Below, one piece after another: positions 28,633 through 36,505 of a stretch of DNA of 64,000 nucleotides. Where the stretch lies: positions 62,001-126,000 of the forward strand of contig NZ_JAUAMC010000002.1 in assembly GCF_031010195.1 (NCBI RefSeq), written 5' to 3'. The translations under genes and the position numbers were made by a program. Position 1 is the stretch's first letter, and each line of letters begins with the position of its first letter. The notes below the pieces were generated by a model. It was not told the origin of the DNA, ran no database searches, and saw nothing but the letters and a program-made list of their open reading frames with translations. The DNA is from Halomonas sp. SpR8. GTDB lineage: Bacteria > Pseudomonadota > Gammaproteobacteria > Pseudomonadales > Halomonadaceae.

Positions 28633-28848
28633 TTAGCCCACTTCGCTTAGGGCTTGTTCAAACCAAACCAGAGTCTGCTGACGCTGAGACTCTCCGTACA
28701 ACTCGATAAAACGCGTTGTCATAAAGTCCCTGTGATTATTTAAGGCGTTGATGCGCTGGCGGATGTAGGACTCGGTCAGCGGAATACCGCAAATTTCAGT
28801 GATGCAGTGGTGCCATTCGTCATAGGTGCTGGGAATAAAGTCGGACAT
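28633..28848 (-). CDS. Conserved-looking small protein (71 residues)
   Basis: The start at 28848 has GGAG about five bases upstream. The sequence MSDFIPSTYDEWHHCITEIC and the later RFIELYGESQRQQTLVWFEQ look like a folded helical protein with no signal or membrane segment. I cannot name the family. It sits between the binding-protein gene of cassette B and the Fur-like site of cassette A, on the same strand as both, so it is probably transcribed with the iron genes. Confidence 0.65.
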   Translation of the reverse strand: MSDFIPSTYDEWHHCITEICGIPLTESYIRQRINALNNHRDFMTTRFIELYGESQRQQTLVWFEQALSEVG

Positions 28849-28964
28849 ATTGACTCCTACTGAACAGTCCACAAAGGGAAGATGTTAGGCAGAACATAGA
28901 TATCAATGCAACGTAATAACATATCATAAAAGATGCAAGCGAGCGCCTTATGCAGACACCGCCG

Positions 28965-29094
28965 ACACGTGATAACACTCGTCACAGCAGGCGCATTAGC
29001 AGTATCAAAGTCCTGAGGAAAATAGGTGGCGTTAGGGCTCAGGAGGCGTTTCCAGTGCTTCAACTAGGGACTCGGCGAAGCGGAGGGCTGAGGG
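28965..29094. repeat. Duplicated 3' flank of a binding-protein gene (copy 1)
   Basis: About 130 bases, including the last codons of the cassette B binding-protein gene and some 70 bases beyond the stop, align at roughly 80-85% by eye with 36374-36505 in cassette C. A short piece of it (TATTAGCAGTATC) also occurs near 28606. The non-coding part is as similar as the coding part, so the cassettes arose by duplication. Confidence 0.65.
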
Positions 29095-29925
29095 GAGTCC
29101 TCCAGCAATCCAGAAAGTGCTAGGAAGCACAATGACATCACCGCGTCTTACACTGGGCAGGTAACGCCATAAAGCAGTACGAGCTATTTGCTCCTCGAGA
29201 CCATCTGAATTATAGGATCTGATAATCACTAATCTGGCCTCAGTATTGAATAAATTCTCAACGCCTACTTGGGCATACCCCCACTGATTAGTTGCACCTT
29301 TCCAGGCATTGCATAGACCCAGTTGCTGAGAAACAGCATGCACAAAACTATTGTCACCAAATACACGGATATGCCTTTCATCCAGTAGCTGTATGAACAG
29401 CAAAGGCTCACAGTCTTTCGCGACATGCTCTCTTAGGATGGCCAACCGAGCCTGAGTTTCTTGAACAAGATGGCTTGCTTGCTGCTGCTGTTCGGCTAAT
29501 TCGCCAAGTTCATATGTGAAGCTTAATAGCCTATCCCAGACATCGCCTTCAGCCGTGTAAGGATAATTATCAACAACGTTAACTGGAGCAACGGACGAAA
29601 GCCGTGCTTCCTGGTTAGTTTGCCAAGGTGCAAGCAAAATCATGCTTGGTAAAACTTGTTGAAGCAGTTCCATATTTGGCCCCGGCAACCCAACCTCTAT
29701 CATATTTGAGGATATATAAGTATTGCCAGTCCAGAAGTTAAGAGAGCTCAGTTGCTTAACCACAACAGGAGATACTCCTATTTCAATAAGCGTTTCAGCA
29801 ATTAGAAGGTCGAGAGCTGCTATAGGTGATGGTGTGGATGCCTGGATTCCTGTCGAACATAAGGCAAAAAAAACGACCATTGCTTTACATAATTTTCGAT
29901 AACTAAACATCAATAAAAAAATCAT
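29032..29925 (-). CDS. Siderophore periplasmic binding protein, cassette B
   Basis: A class III periplasmic binding protein of about 297 residues with a signal peptide ending near GIQAS. It is paralogous to the proteins at 23304 and 36442: shared landmarks are IAETLIEIG, a PNMELLQQV block, ALWRYLPSVRRGDVIVLPSTFWIAGG and the C-terminal PSALRFAESLVEALET. It should pass the ligand of the receptor encoded upstream to an inner-membrane permease; no permease gene is in this cassette. M1 is very close to an AGAGAGG site, and the ATG five codons later (29910) is an alternative. Confidence 0.85.
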   Translation of the reverse strand: MIFLLMFSYRKLCKAMVVFFALCSTGIQASTPSPIAALDLLIAETLIEIGVSPVVVKQLSSLNFWTGNTYISSNMIEVGLPGPNMELLQQVLPSMILLAPWQTNQEARLSSVAPVNVVDNYPYTAEGDVWDRLLSFTYELGELAEQQQQASHLVQETQARLAILREHVAKDCEPLLFIQLLDERHIRVFGDNSFVHAVSQQLGLCNAWKGATNQWGYAQVGVENLFNTEARLVIIRSYNSDGLEEQIARTALWRYLPSVRRGDVIVLPSTFWIAGGLPSALRFAESLVEALETPPEP

Positions 29926-29967
29926 ACCTCTCTCTTTTAACTATCGAAACAGCCAGTAGAAAACACT

Positions 29968-29994
29968 GGGAGGCTAATCAATATAAAGCCTCCC
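29968..29994 (-). other. Hairpin between TonB receptor and binding-protein genes, cassette B
   Basis: GGGAGGCT (29968-29975) pairs with AGCCTCCC (29987-29994) around an 11-base loop. On the minus strand it is followed by AGTGTTTTC, a weak T-run. Same position as in cassettes A and C. Confidence 0.55.
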
Positions 29995-30003
29995 TTTTAG
30001 CAC

Positions 30004-32469
30004 TCAGTAGCTATAATTAAGATTCAACGAAAAATTGCGGGGATCTCCATAGTAATTGTGTCTAGTGTTAGCTCGAACCGTCGAATAATATTTTTCATCA
30101 GTAAGATTATTCCCCTTAAAGCTCACATCAAGGTGCTCATTGAAGCGATAACCTAACTGAGCTGAAAGTAAGGTATAGCCACCTTGCTCCCATCGATTAG
30201 TGCCATCTTCAGCATAAATGCTGCTGACAGTATTAACGCCAGCACCAATACGCCATCCTTGGTTGGCATCGTCAGAGAAGCGATAACGTGCCCAAAGTTT
30301 TAAGTTATGCCGTGGTGTATCAGGTGATAGCGATAATCCCTCCAGACTTGCATCACGCGTATACTCAGTATCTGTATATGCGTAACCGGCGCTTATATCT
30401 AAACGCGGTAATGGGCTACCGGAGACTTCTGCTTCAAAACCCCGGCTGCGCGTCTCTCCAAGCGGGATAGAGAAAGCAGAGTTGGCGGGGTCTGTATAGG
30501 CTCGGTTCTGATCCTCAATATTGAATACAGCAAGATGCCAATTGAGCTCTCCATTGGGTGATCCACCCTTTACACCCGCTTCAATTTGCTCTCCTGTGCG
30601 TGGCTCGATAATCTCCCCGCTAGATTCAACCTCTGTTTGCGGCTGAAAGATATTTGACATGCTTGTATAAAAATTAATGCTTGGGGTTATTTCATAGATA
30701 ATCCCGTAATAAGGAGAGAATTCGCGGCCGCTGCCACTTCTATGACGACCCCAATCTCCTTCAGCAAGGTCTGATGTGATGTCGTACCAATCAAGACGTC
30801 CGCCAGTCACTAGGCTTAGGCGTGATGTGATAGACCAGTTGGCTTGCCCATATATGCCCTTTTGCTTCAAATCGGCGCCGACATGCCCAGCATACAGAGG
30901 ATAGCTGTCAGGCTCTGGCAATTCATGTGGGGAATAGAGATTCTGGAGTGAATGCTGGTTGAAATAATCTCCCTCCCCATAAGAGTATTGACTAAGCTTG
31001 TCCTTGTCGTTGTAGCTGGCTCCTAAAGAAGCAATATGTTCGGAATCGAATAGACGAAAAGGAGTGGTTAGACTGATATTCATTGACTCGTTCTTGTCGC
31101 GATTATGCCAAGAGATATTTCGAGTCAAAATGTCGCCAGAGTGTTCATCAAGTACTGAAGCACCTTCGCTACTTGTGACATTCATTCTATATGTTTCTAT
31201 CTGATTAGCTTTTAAATTAAAGATGCCGCCATTATTAAGATAGTGTTCTAGATCAGCAAAGTAGCGTGTCGCATTTGCATGCGAACGATCCCATGACGAA
31301 CCGAGATAGGTTGAGCGGTCAACATCGAATAAGTTGCCGTTACTGGCAACGGGCAAACCAGAATGAGGGCGAGAATCTCCCGTATGCCTAGCGACGCCGA
31401 CCGACAATGTAGTGTCCGGAGTGATATCGTATTCCAACGTGCCGTAACCAACAGAGTCTTGGGCATAAACCTCATCGATGAACGACTCTTGTTCATCGTA
31501 GACCCCCACGATTCTGCCGCGCAGGCTACCACTCTCATTTAGCGAACCAGTGACGTCAACCGTACTGCGATAGGCGTCCCAAGTGCCGGCAGACAATGAC
31601 ATATCGAAGCCAAAATCTCGCCGGGCACGTTTGCGCACCAAGTTGACCGTACCGCTGGGCTCGCCACTACCCATGAGTATACCCGTAGGCCCCCGCATAA
31701 CCTCAATACGGTCGTAGAGCGCCGTGTCATAGAGCTTAGTATTAGCTAGGGCGCTGTAGGGTGCTGTAACTCGGCTTCCATCTAGCATTAGGGAATCAAT
31801 ATCGTAGCCACGAGCCCTAAGTTGATACTGATTTGGCCCGTATGTCATCACGCTGACACCGGTAGTCTGCTCCATTGCTTCCTTGAGGGAAGTCAGATTT
31901 TGATCGTCGAGTCTTTCGCGGGTCAATACACTGACTGACTGCGGGACATCCTTGATGGCCTGTTCGCTCAAACCAATGGTGGTTCGATCCGTGGTAAAAG
32001 AGTCACTGCCCTCAGTGGTCACAGAACTTTGCCACTCAGCCTCCACACGCACCGTAGAAAGCGCCACATCCGCAGGCCGCTCCACTAACCGATAACTACC
32101 ATCGGCTTCCTTAACCAGAGACAAACCACTCCCGCTGAGCAGTGCCCGCAATCCACTTTCGACGTTGTAATCGCCGGATAGCCCGCGGGTTTGCTTACCC
32201 TGGGTCAGGCTGGCATCAAAGTAGATAACCACGCCGGAATCAGCGGCAAAGCGGCTGAGGGCATTGCCCAGGTCACCGGCGGGCACTTCAAAATGCTGCG
32301 CACTTTGCTGGGCTGGTTGCTGCGATTGTTGCTGCGATTGTTGCTGAGATGGCTGCTGGGCGTGGGCGGTCAGTGGCAGCAGCACGCCGGGCAGTGATAG
32401 CGCTGTACACAGCATTGCGCCGCCAATTGCATGGGCAAGCCGCGTTTTTTTAAACGTCGTGTTGTGCAT
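30004..32469 (-). CDS. TonB-dependent siderophore receptor with STN domain (FhuE/FpvA-like), cassette B
   Basis: About 821 residues: signal peptide, a glutamine-rich linker (about 40-60), the STN domain (FEVPAGDLGNALSRFAADSG), a TonB-box-like ALSTVRVEA, the plug (DVPQSVSVLTRERLDDQ, DRIEVMRGPTGILMGSGEPSGTVNLVRKR) and the barrel, ending YYGDPRNFSLNLNYSY. The PRNF-type C terminus and the MRGPTG...GEPSGTVNL plug are typical of FhuE/FpvA receptors for coprogen- or pyoverdine-like ligands. The ATG at 32469 follows an AGGGGAATCC site. It is a close paralogue of the receptor at 37634. Confidence 0.93.
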   Translation of the reverse strand: MHNTTFKKTRLAHAIGGAMLCTALSLPGVLLPLTAHAQQPSQQQSQQQSQQPAQQSAQHFEVPAGDLGNALSRFAADSGVVIYFDASLTQGKQTRGLSGDYNVESGLRALLSGSGLSLVKEADGSYRLVERPADVALSTVRVEAEWQSSVTTEGSDSFTTDRTTIGLSEQAIKDVPQSVSVLTRERLDDQNLTSLKEAMEQTTGVSVMTYGPNQYQLRARGYDIDSLMLDGSRVTAPYSALANTKLYDTALYDRIEVMRGPTGILMGSGEPSGTVNLVRKRARRDFGFDMSLSAGTWDAYRSTVDVTGSLNESGSLRGRIVGVYDEQESFIDEVYAQDSVGYGTLEYDITPDTTLSVGVARHTGDSRPHSGLPVASNGNLFDVDRSTYLGSSWDRSHANATRYFADLEHYLNNGGIFNLKANQIETYRMNVTSSEGASVLDEHSGDILTRNISWHNRDKNESMNISLTTPFRLFDSEHIASLGASYNDKDKLSQYSYGEGDYFNQHSLQNLYSPHELPEPDSYPLYAGHVGADLKQKGIYGQANWSITSRLSLVTGGRLDWYDITSDLAEGDWGRHRSGSGREFSPYYGIIYEITPSINFYTSMSNIFQPQTEVESSGEIIEPRTGEQIEAGVKGGSPNGELNWHLAVFNIEDQNRAYTDPANSAFSIPLGETRSRGFEAEVSGSPLPRLDISAGYAYTDTEYTRDASLEGLSLSPDTPRHNLKLWARYRFSDDANQGWRIGAGVNTVSSIYAEDGTNRWEQGGYTLLSAQLGYRFNEHLDVSFKGNNLTDEKYYSTVRANTRHNYYGDPRNFSLNLNYSY
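32310..32348. repeat. Tandem Gln-codon repeat in the receptor gene
   Basis: The unit TTGCTGCGA (with variants) is repeated about four times in this stretch and encodes the QQS/QQP linker between signal peptide and STN domain. Such runs can change length by slippage. Confidence 0.6.
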
Positions 32470-32561
32470 GGATTCCCCTCTGGTTAGCAACAAAAAAGTG
32501 CCTCTTTAACCAGTAAGTCGAACGGGGAAACCAAAAGGTACCGCCATGGGTAAAAATTATT

Positions 32562-32613
32562 TTTCTCGTCCACCGTCAACCAGTAACGGGTGCGGATATA
32601 GTGCTTTAAAGAG
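32562..32613 (-). pseudogene. Remnant of a fecR 3' end
   Basis: Read on the minus strand this gives VSLKHYIRTRYWLTVDEK, which aligns with the C terminus of FecR of cassette B (VSVNFRTRYWVTVAER). The DNA matches at about 21 of 27 bases over the core. There is no longer a fecR reading frame around it: the ATPase gene ends five bases upstream. It marks where a fecR once directly preceded the receptor gene, as in cassettes A and C. Confidence 0.6.
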
Positions 32614-32617
32614 ACAG

Positions 32618-33838
32618 CTAACACCACAGGGATGACAAGGGAGCCGCCGCCAACTTATCTCCAAAGGGAACGAAATCGGCGCTATCGTAAAGCACAACAC
32701 CATAGGCAAACCTTTCCTTGCACGCATCGGCCAGCGTTCGCAGTCCGGCGAAGTCGCTGGATTTCACCGTCGCCGATGCCTTAACCTCGATGCCCACAAT
32801 CATACCGTCATCACGCTCCAGCACTATGTCCACTTCATGCATCTGTTGATCGCGGAAATGATAAGGCGTTAACCGCAGGGTCGACGCCGTCATAAGTTTC
32901 AACACTTCAGAGAATACAAAGCTTTCGAGCAGTGAGCCGAATAGATTCCGGTTGGTTCGCACGCGGTCGAAGCTCAAACCGCGTACTGTTGCGAGCAGAC
33001 CGGAATCGAGAAAGTGCAGCTTGGGTGTCTTGGCTAGCCGTTTCAATGTGTTCGTGTACCAGGGCTGCAAAGTTGAAACGAGGAAAATTTGTTCCAACAG
33101 CGCAACGTAGCGTTGTCCAGTCTTATGGCTAACCCCGATACTAGCACCGAACCGCGAGTAATTGACCAAACACCCCGAATGCTCTGCCAGAAAACGAACG
33201 AATTTCGGCAGTTCGGTCAGTTTATCAATGTCAGCAATATCCTTGAGATCACGGGTCAGCACCGCTGTTAGATAGGAGCGAGCCCAATCCTGGCGGCGAC
33301 GCTCGCTCTCGCGGCTTACCGCCTCTGGGAAACCACCGAGCAAGGCAAGCTGGATAAATTCATCGCCAACAATAGCTCCCGGGTTGCTCTTTAGCTCACC
33401 CGTAAACAGGCGCTCCAGGAAGGTTGGCTCTGTGCCCGAAATTTCAGCTCGCGCAAGTGGTAGCATGCGAATAGTTTCCATCCGGCCAGCCAGGCTATCG
33501 GCAACCCGCGGCAAGGTGAGCACATTCGCGGAGCCGGTCAGCAGGAAGCGACCAGGGCCATAGTCATCATCCACAGCCTTCTTGATCGCCAGAAGCAGTT
33601 CAGGCACGCGTTGAATTTCGTCGATAGTAGCCCGGCCCAAACCGCGAATAAATCCCACCGGATCGGAGCGAGCAGCTTCGAGGGTCGTCTGATCGTCCAG
33701 AGTGATGTAGGTTCGCCCAGCTTCGCCCATCTTGCGGACAAGCGTGGTTTTACCTGCTCTACGCGGCCCCACAATCAAAACCACAGGAGTATCTGCAAGG
33801 GCTTCCTCTACTCGGAGCTTTACAAATCGTGGGTACAT
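32618..33838 (-). CDS. AAA ATPase with DUF4143 domain
   Basis: A protein of 406 residues. The N-terminal AAA domain has Walker A GPRRAGKTTL (24-33) and Walker B ATIDEIQRVPELL; the C-terminal DUF4143 part ends with VDIVLERDDGMIVGIEVKAS, a pattern resembling PD-(D/E)XK nucleases. These proteins are widespread, often horizontally moved, and of unknown function. The start has GGAGG about eight bases upstream. It splits the cassette between fecR and the receptor gene, is unrelated to iron uptake, and is flanked by a fecR remnant on one side and short tandem repeats on the other, all signs of insertion. Confidence 0.88.
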   Translation of the reverse strand: MYPRFVKLRVEEALADTPVVLIVGPRRAGKTTLVRKMGEAGRTYITLDDQTTLEAARSDPVGFIRGLGRATIDEIQRVPELLLAIKKAVDDDYGPGRFLLTGSANVLTLPRVADSLAGRMETIRMLPLARAEISGTEPTFLERLFTGELKSNPGAIVGDEFIQLALLGGFPEAVSRESERRRQDWARSYLTAVLTRDLKDIADIDKLTELPKFVRFLAEHSGCLVNYSRFGASIGVSHKTGQRYVALLEQIFLVSTLQPWYTNTLKRLAKTPKLHFLDSGLLATVRGLSFDRVRTNRNLFGSLLESFVFSEVLKLMTASTLRLTPYHFRDQQMHEVDIVLERDDGMIVGIEVKASATVKSSDFAGLRTLADACKERFAYGVVLYDSADFVPFGDKLAAAPLSSLWC

Positions 33839-33847
33839 ACTGCCGCC

Positions 33848-33869
33848 TCCAATTTTTATGATAATTGGA
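33848..33869. promoter_or_regulatory. Inverted repeat upstream of the ATPase gene
   Basis: TCCAATT and AATTGGA, separated by eight bases, lie just before the ribosome site. It may be an operator or part of the promoter; no T-run follows. Confidence 0.35.
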
Positions 33870-33881
33870 ACTATACAGAAT

Positions 33882-33943
33882 GATATCTGGGAATGAAAAA
33901 CCTGTTATTTGGGAATGAAAACTCCGTTATTTGGAATCGGTTG
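33882..33943. repeat. Imperfect 22-base tandem repeat (about 2.8 copies)
   Basis: Units start at 33882, 33904 and 33926 and share TTATTTGGGAATGAAAA (first copy TATCTGGGAATGAAAA, third copy lacking a G). They lie between the ATPase gene and fecR, at the border of the inserted segment. Confidence 0.65.
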
Positions 33944-34018
33944 ATCGCCGGGTGAGCGGTTACTGCCCCTGGCACTGCGGCTGAGCATGATGATCTGCTG
34001 GACATGAAGCACAAAATA

Positions 34019-34999
34019 CTACCGCTCCGCTACTGTCACCCAATAACGCGTACGGAAATTGACCGATACCGGGAAGGATTTGCTCAGCGCATGCAGCGCC
34101 TGATCGGTGTCGTCCACCCTGAAAGCGCCGGTAATACGGAAATTAGCCACGCTGGGCGCGCAGCGTAAAACGCCCGTGCGGTAGCGGCCCAGCTCGGCAA
34201 GAAACGCATCCAGAGGCATGTTTTGCACCACCAGCATCTGGCGAGTCCAGGCGTCATCGGTGGGTGCCAGGCCTGTCGGTGGGGACGCCGTGTCGGCGGT
34301 AAAGGTGAGCTGCTGGCCAGCAGGGCACTGGTTTTGAGCCCCCGAGTGAGTAGTCACTTCCACGCTGTGCTCGAACACAGCGACCTGGGTTCCTCCTTCC
34401 ATCATCCGCACCGAGAACCGCGTGCCCAGAGCGCGCACCCTGCCCTGTGGCGTTTGCACAATAAAAGGTCGCGGGTTCTCGTTACTATCGCTGGCGGTGG
34501 TCACCATGATTTCGCCTGCGCGTAATATCACCAGGCGCTCGTTGGCATCAAAGTGGATATCCACCGCCGAAGCGGTATTGAGTATCAAGGTGGTGCCATC
34601 CGCCAGCGTTAGCTGTTTGATCTCACCGGAGGCGGTGTGATGATCCGCCAGCCATTGCTCCATGGGAGCGTGGCGGTAGGCGGCCACGCCCAGAGTCCCC
34701 GTTCCCAGCATCAGTACCAGGCTTTTCAACACACTACGACGGCTCACACTGAAGTGCTGTTCGGCCCGCTCCAGTGTGTTTAGTGCCAGGTGGCCCGGCA
34801 CTCGACCAAGCCGGGCCTGCAGTTGGTCTACCCGCTGCCAGGCCCACTGGTGCATGGGGTCGCTGTTTAGCCACTGCTGCAGGGCCTGCTCGTCTGCTGG
34901 CCCTGCCTCTTCCGAGCACAGGCGTGCATACCATTGCGCGGCCGCTTGCAGTGCCTCCCGCCGAGACTGGGCCAGTTCATGGGGGGCTGTGACAGTCAA
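34019..34999 (-). CDS. FecR-type anti-sigma/sigma regulator, cassette B
   Basis: A protein of 326 residues: DUF4880 domain (AAAQWYARLCSEEAGPADEQALQQWL), membrane span (VLKSLVLMLGTGTLGVAAY), FecR domain (QLTLADGTTLILNTASAVDIHF) and C-terminal STN-like domain (VLRCAPSVANFRITGAFRV). It should control the sigma factor at 35003 and sense the receptor at 30004, from which it is now separated by the inserted ATPase gene. It begins with TTG three bases after the fecI stop; a GGAG in the fecI end serves as ribosome site. Confidence 0.92.
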   Translation of the reverse strand: MTVTAPHELAQSRREALQAAAQWYARLCSEEAGPADEQALQQWLNSDPMHQWAWQRVDQLQARLGRVPGHLALNTLERAEQHFSVSRRSVLKSLVLMLGTGTLGVAAYRHAPMEQWLADHHTASGEIKQLTLADGTTLILNTASAVDIHFDANERLVILRAGEIMVTTASDSNENPRPFIVQTPQGRVRALGTRFSVRMMEGGTQVAVFEHSVEVTTHSGAQNQCPAGQQLTFTADTASPPTGLAPTDDAWTRQMLVVQNMPLDAFLAELGRYRTGVLRCAPSVANFRITGAFRVDDTDQALHALSKSFPVSVNFRTRYWVTVAER

Positions 35000-35002
35000 C
35001 GG

Positions 35003-35533
35003 TTACAGCTCCGCTTCCAGCGCATAGAGCAAACAGGACTCGGTCGCCTTGGCCATGTATTTTTTGACTGAGCTGAGCGATACCCCCAGCTCCTGGGCAA
35101 TATCCGCGTAGCGCATACCCTGTAACTGCGATAACAAGAAGGCTCGCCTTACGTTACTCCCAAGGCCGCTGAGCATGGCATCCAGTTCGTGCAGGGTTTC
35201 CAGCATGATGGCCTGTTCTTCTAGCGAAATGGCAACCGATTCTGGCTGCAAGGCAAGGCTTTCCTGATAGGCCTTTTCCAGCGCGTGGCGGCGGAAATGA
35301 TCGATCAGAACCCGATTGGCGATGGTCGTCAGAAAACTGCGTGGCTCACGGATAGCCTCAATTTGGCGTTCGGCATCACTGCGCCCCAGAATGCGCACGA
35401 AGGTATCCTGAGCAAAATCCGCCGCTTGCTGCGAACAGCCCAAACGACCGCGCAGCCAGCCAAGCAGCCAGCGGTGATGCTCGGAATAGAGGGTATGTAC
35501 CTGCTCGCGCAGTGGGTAATTCCCAGACGACAT
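35003..35533 (-). CDS. FecI-type ECF sigma factor, cassette B
   Basis: A protein of 176 residues with sigma region 2 (QAADFAQDTFVRIL, FLTTIANRVLIDHFRRHALEKAY) and region 4 (VRRAFLLSQLQGMRYADIAQELGVSLSSVKKYMAKA). Typical iron-starvation sigma factor, expected to activate its cassette's receptor gene when released by FecR. The ribosome site AAGGT lies five bases before the ATG, and a Fur-like box is about 30 bases further up. Confidence 0.93.
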   Translation of the reverse strand: MSSGNYPLREQVHTLYSEHHRWLLGWLRGRLGCSQQAADFAQDTFVRILGRSDAERQIEAIREPRSFLTTIANRVLIDHFRRHALEKAYQESLALQPESVAISLEEQAIMLETLHELDAMLSGLGSNVRRAFLLSQLQGMRYADIAQELGVSLSSVKKYMAKATESCLLYALEAEL

Positions 35534-35564
35534 GGTTACCTTCTGGCCTCAATATTATGTAAAT

Positions 35565-35577
35565 GATAATTATTGCC
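35565..35577. promoter_or_regulatory. Fur-like box before fecI, cassette B
   Basis: GATAAT-T-ATTGCC, 10 of 12 positions of the 6-1-6 consensus. The rest of the stretch 35578-35826 shows no gene I can support. Confidence 0.65.
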
Positions 35578-35826
35578 ATCATATTGGGTGACCCAGGAGG
35601 ATACAAGCCCTTGCTATTGATTCCTGACGTTACGGATATGAAAGATGGCGAGGCGGCCTACGAGACAGCAGATCCCCCTTCCCCACCTCCGCCTGGGATA
35701 AACGCTGCGCTTTGCGGCTGCTTTGTAGCTCCAGCGGGAAAGTGATCTGACAACAGCGCCTTGTTACAACTTGCCTCAATTGTGGCGCTTTGCTACAGTT
35801 AATAAAATCCGACTCTGGAGGTACAA

Positions 35827-36048
35827 ATGGCTACGAACAGCATTCGCTTAGATCAAAACCTAATTGAAAAGGCAACTATTATAGCCAAAGCGCTTAATCG
35901 GACCCCGCCCAAGCAAATAGAGCATTGGGCAAAAATCGGCAAGATGATGGAAGATAACCCCGATTTACCCTACGAGTTTGTAAGGCGGGCCATTATCGCG
36001 CAGGCAGAACGGGACGCCGGACAGTTGGAGGCCTACGATTTTGGTTAA
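35827..36048 (+). CDS. ParD-like antitoxin
   Basis: A protein of 73 residues opening MATNSIRLDQNLIEKATIIAK, followed by NRTPPKQIEHWAKIGKMMEDNPDLPYEFV, which is characteristic of the ParD-like antitoxin family with a ribbon-helix-helix DNA-binding domain. It should neutralise the toxin encoded by the overlapping next gene and repress the operon. A CTGGAGG ribosome site lies just before it. The pair is on the plus strand within a minus-strand iron region, so it is probably a later insert. Confidence 0.82.
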   Translation: MATNSIRLDQNLIEKATIIAKALNRTPPKQIEHWAKIGKMMEDNPDLPYEFVRRAIIAQAERDAGQLEAYDFG

Positions 36049-36331
36049 AGCCACGAGTGTATTACAGACCCCTACATTCAAGAAAGCGGTTAAGAAGCTC
36101 AAGCCTAACCAGAAAAAGGACCTTGATTTGGCCGTGAAGGAGCTTATGGCCAACCCCAACATCGGAGAACAAAAGAAAGGGGATCTGGCCTTCCTGCGAG
36201 TCCATAAGTTCAAGATGAACAAGCAACTGACTCTGCTCGGCTATAGTTTTGATGATGGCGCTCTTGTCCTTGAACTGATGGCCCTGGACTCACACGAAAA
36301 CTTCTACCGCGATCTCAAACGACGAAAATAA
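36041..36331 (+). CDS. RelE/ParE-family toxin
   Basis: A protein of 96 residues with the RelE/ParE pattern: FKKAVKKLKPNQKKDLDLAV at the N terminus, then GDLAFLRVHKFKMNKQLTLLGYSF and the C-terminal LELMALDSHENFYRDLKR. It probably cleaves mRNA at the ribosome or targets gyrase; which of the two cannot be told. It starts with TTG at 36041, overlapping the antitoxin by eight bases, with GGAGG upstream in the antitoxin gene, so its translation should be coupled to and lower than that of the antitoxin. Confidence 0.82.
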   Translation: MVKATSVLQTPTFKKAVKKLKPNQKKDLDLAVKELMANPNIGEQKKGDLAFLRVHKFKMNKQLTLLGYSFDDGALVLELMALDSHENFYRDLKRRK

Positions 36332-36373
36332 CGTTGTAACATTCGCCAGAAAAGCCAAAAGCAGGCATAGCCT

Positions 36374-36505
36374 ACAAGTGATAACACTCATCACAACAAG
36401 CGTATTAGCAGTATCAAATTCCTGAAGATAAACTGGTGGTGTTAGGGCTCTGCGGATGTTTCCAGTGCTTCAACGAGAGCCTCGGCGAAGCGGAGGGCTG
36501 AGGGG
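36374..36505. repeat. Duplicated 3' flank of a binding-protein gene (copy 2)
   Basis: Matches 28965-29094 as described there. It ends close to the toxin gene stop, so the toxin-antitoxin pair entered right beside the duplicated block. Confidence 0.65.

Noticed and set aside
32618-33838. AAA/DUF4143 gene as a transposase or phage integrase
   Set aside because: It has Walker A/B and DUF4143 features, no DDE or tyrosine-recombinase motif, and no terminal inverted repeats could be found at its borders.
33882-33943. Possible CRISPR-like repeats
   Set aside because: The units are directly tandem with no spacers and are only 22 bases; no cas gene is present.
35563-35745. A 60-codon plus-strand frame between fecI of cassette B and the antitoxin gene
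   Set aside because: It overlaps the Fur-like box, lacks a ribosome site and has a proline-rich sequence without family resemblance.
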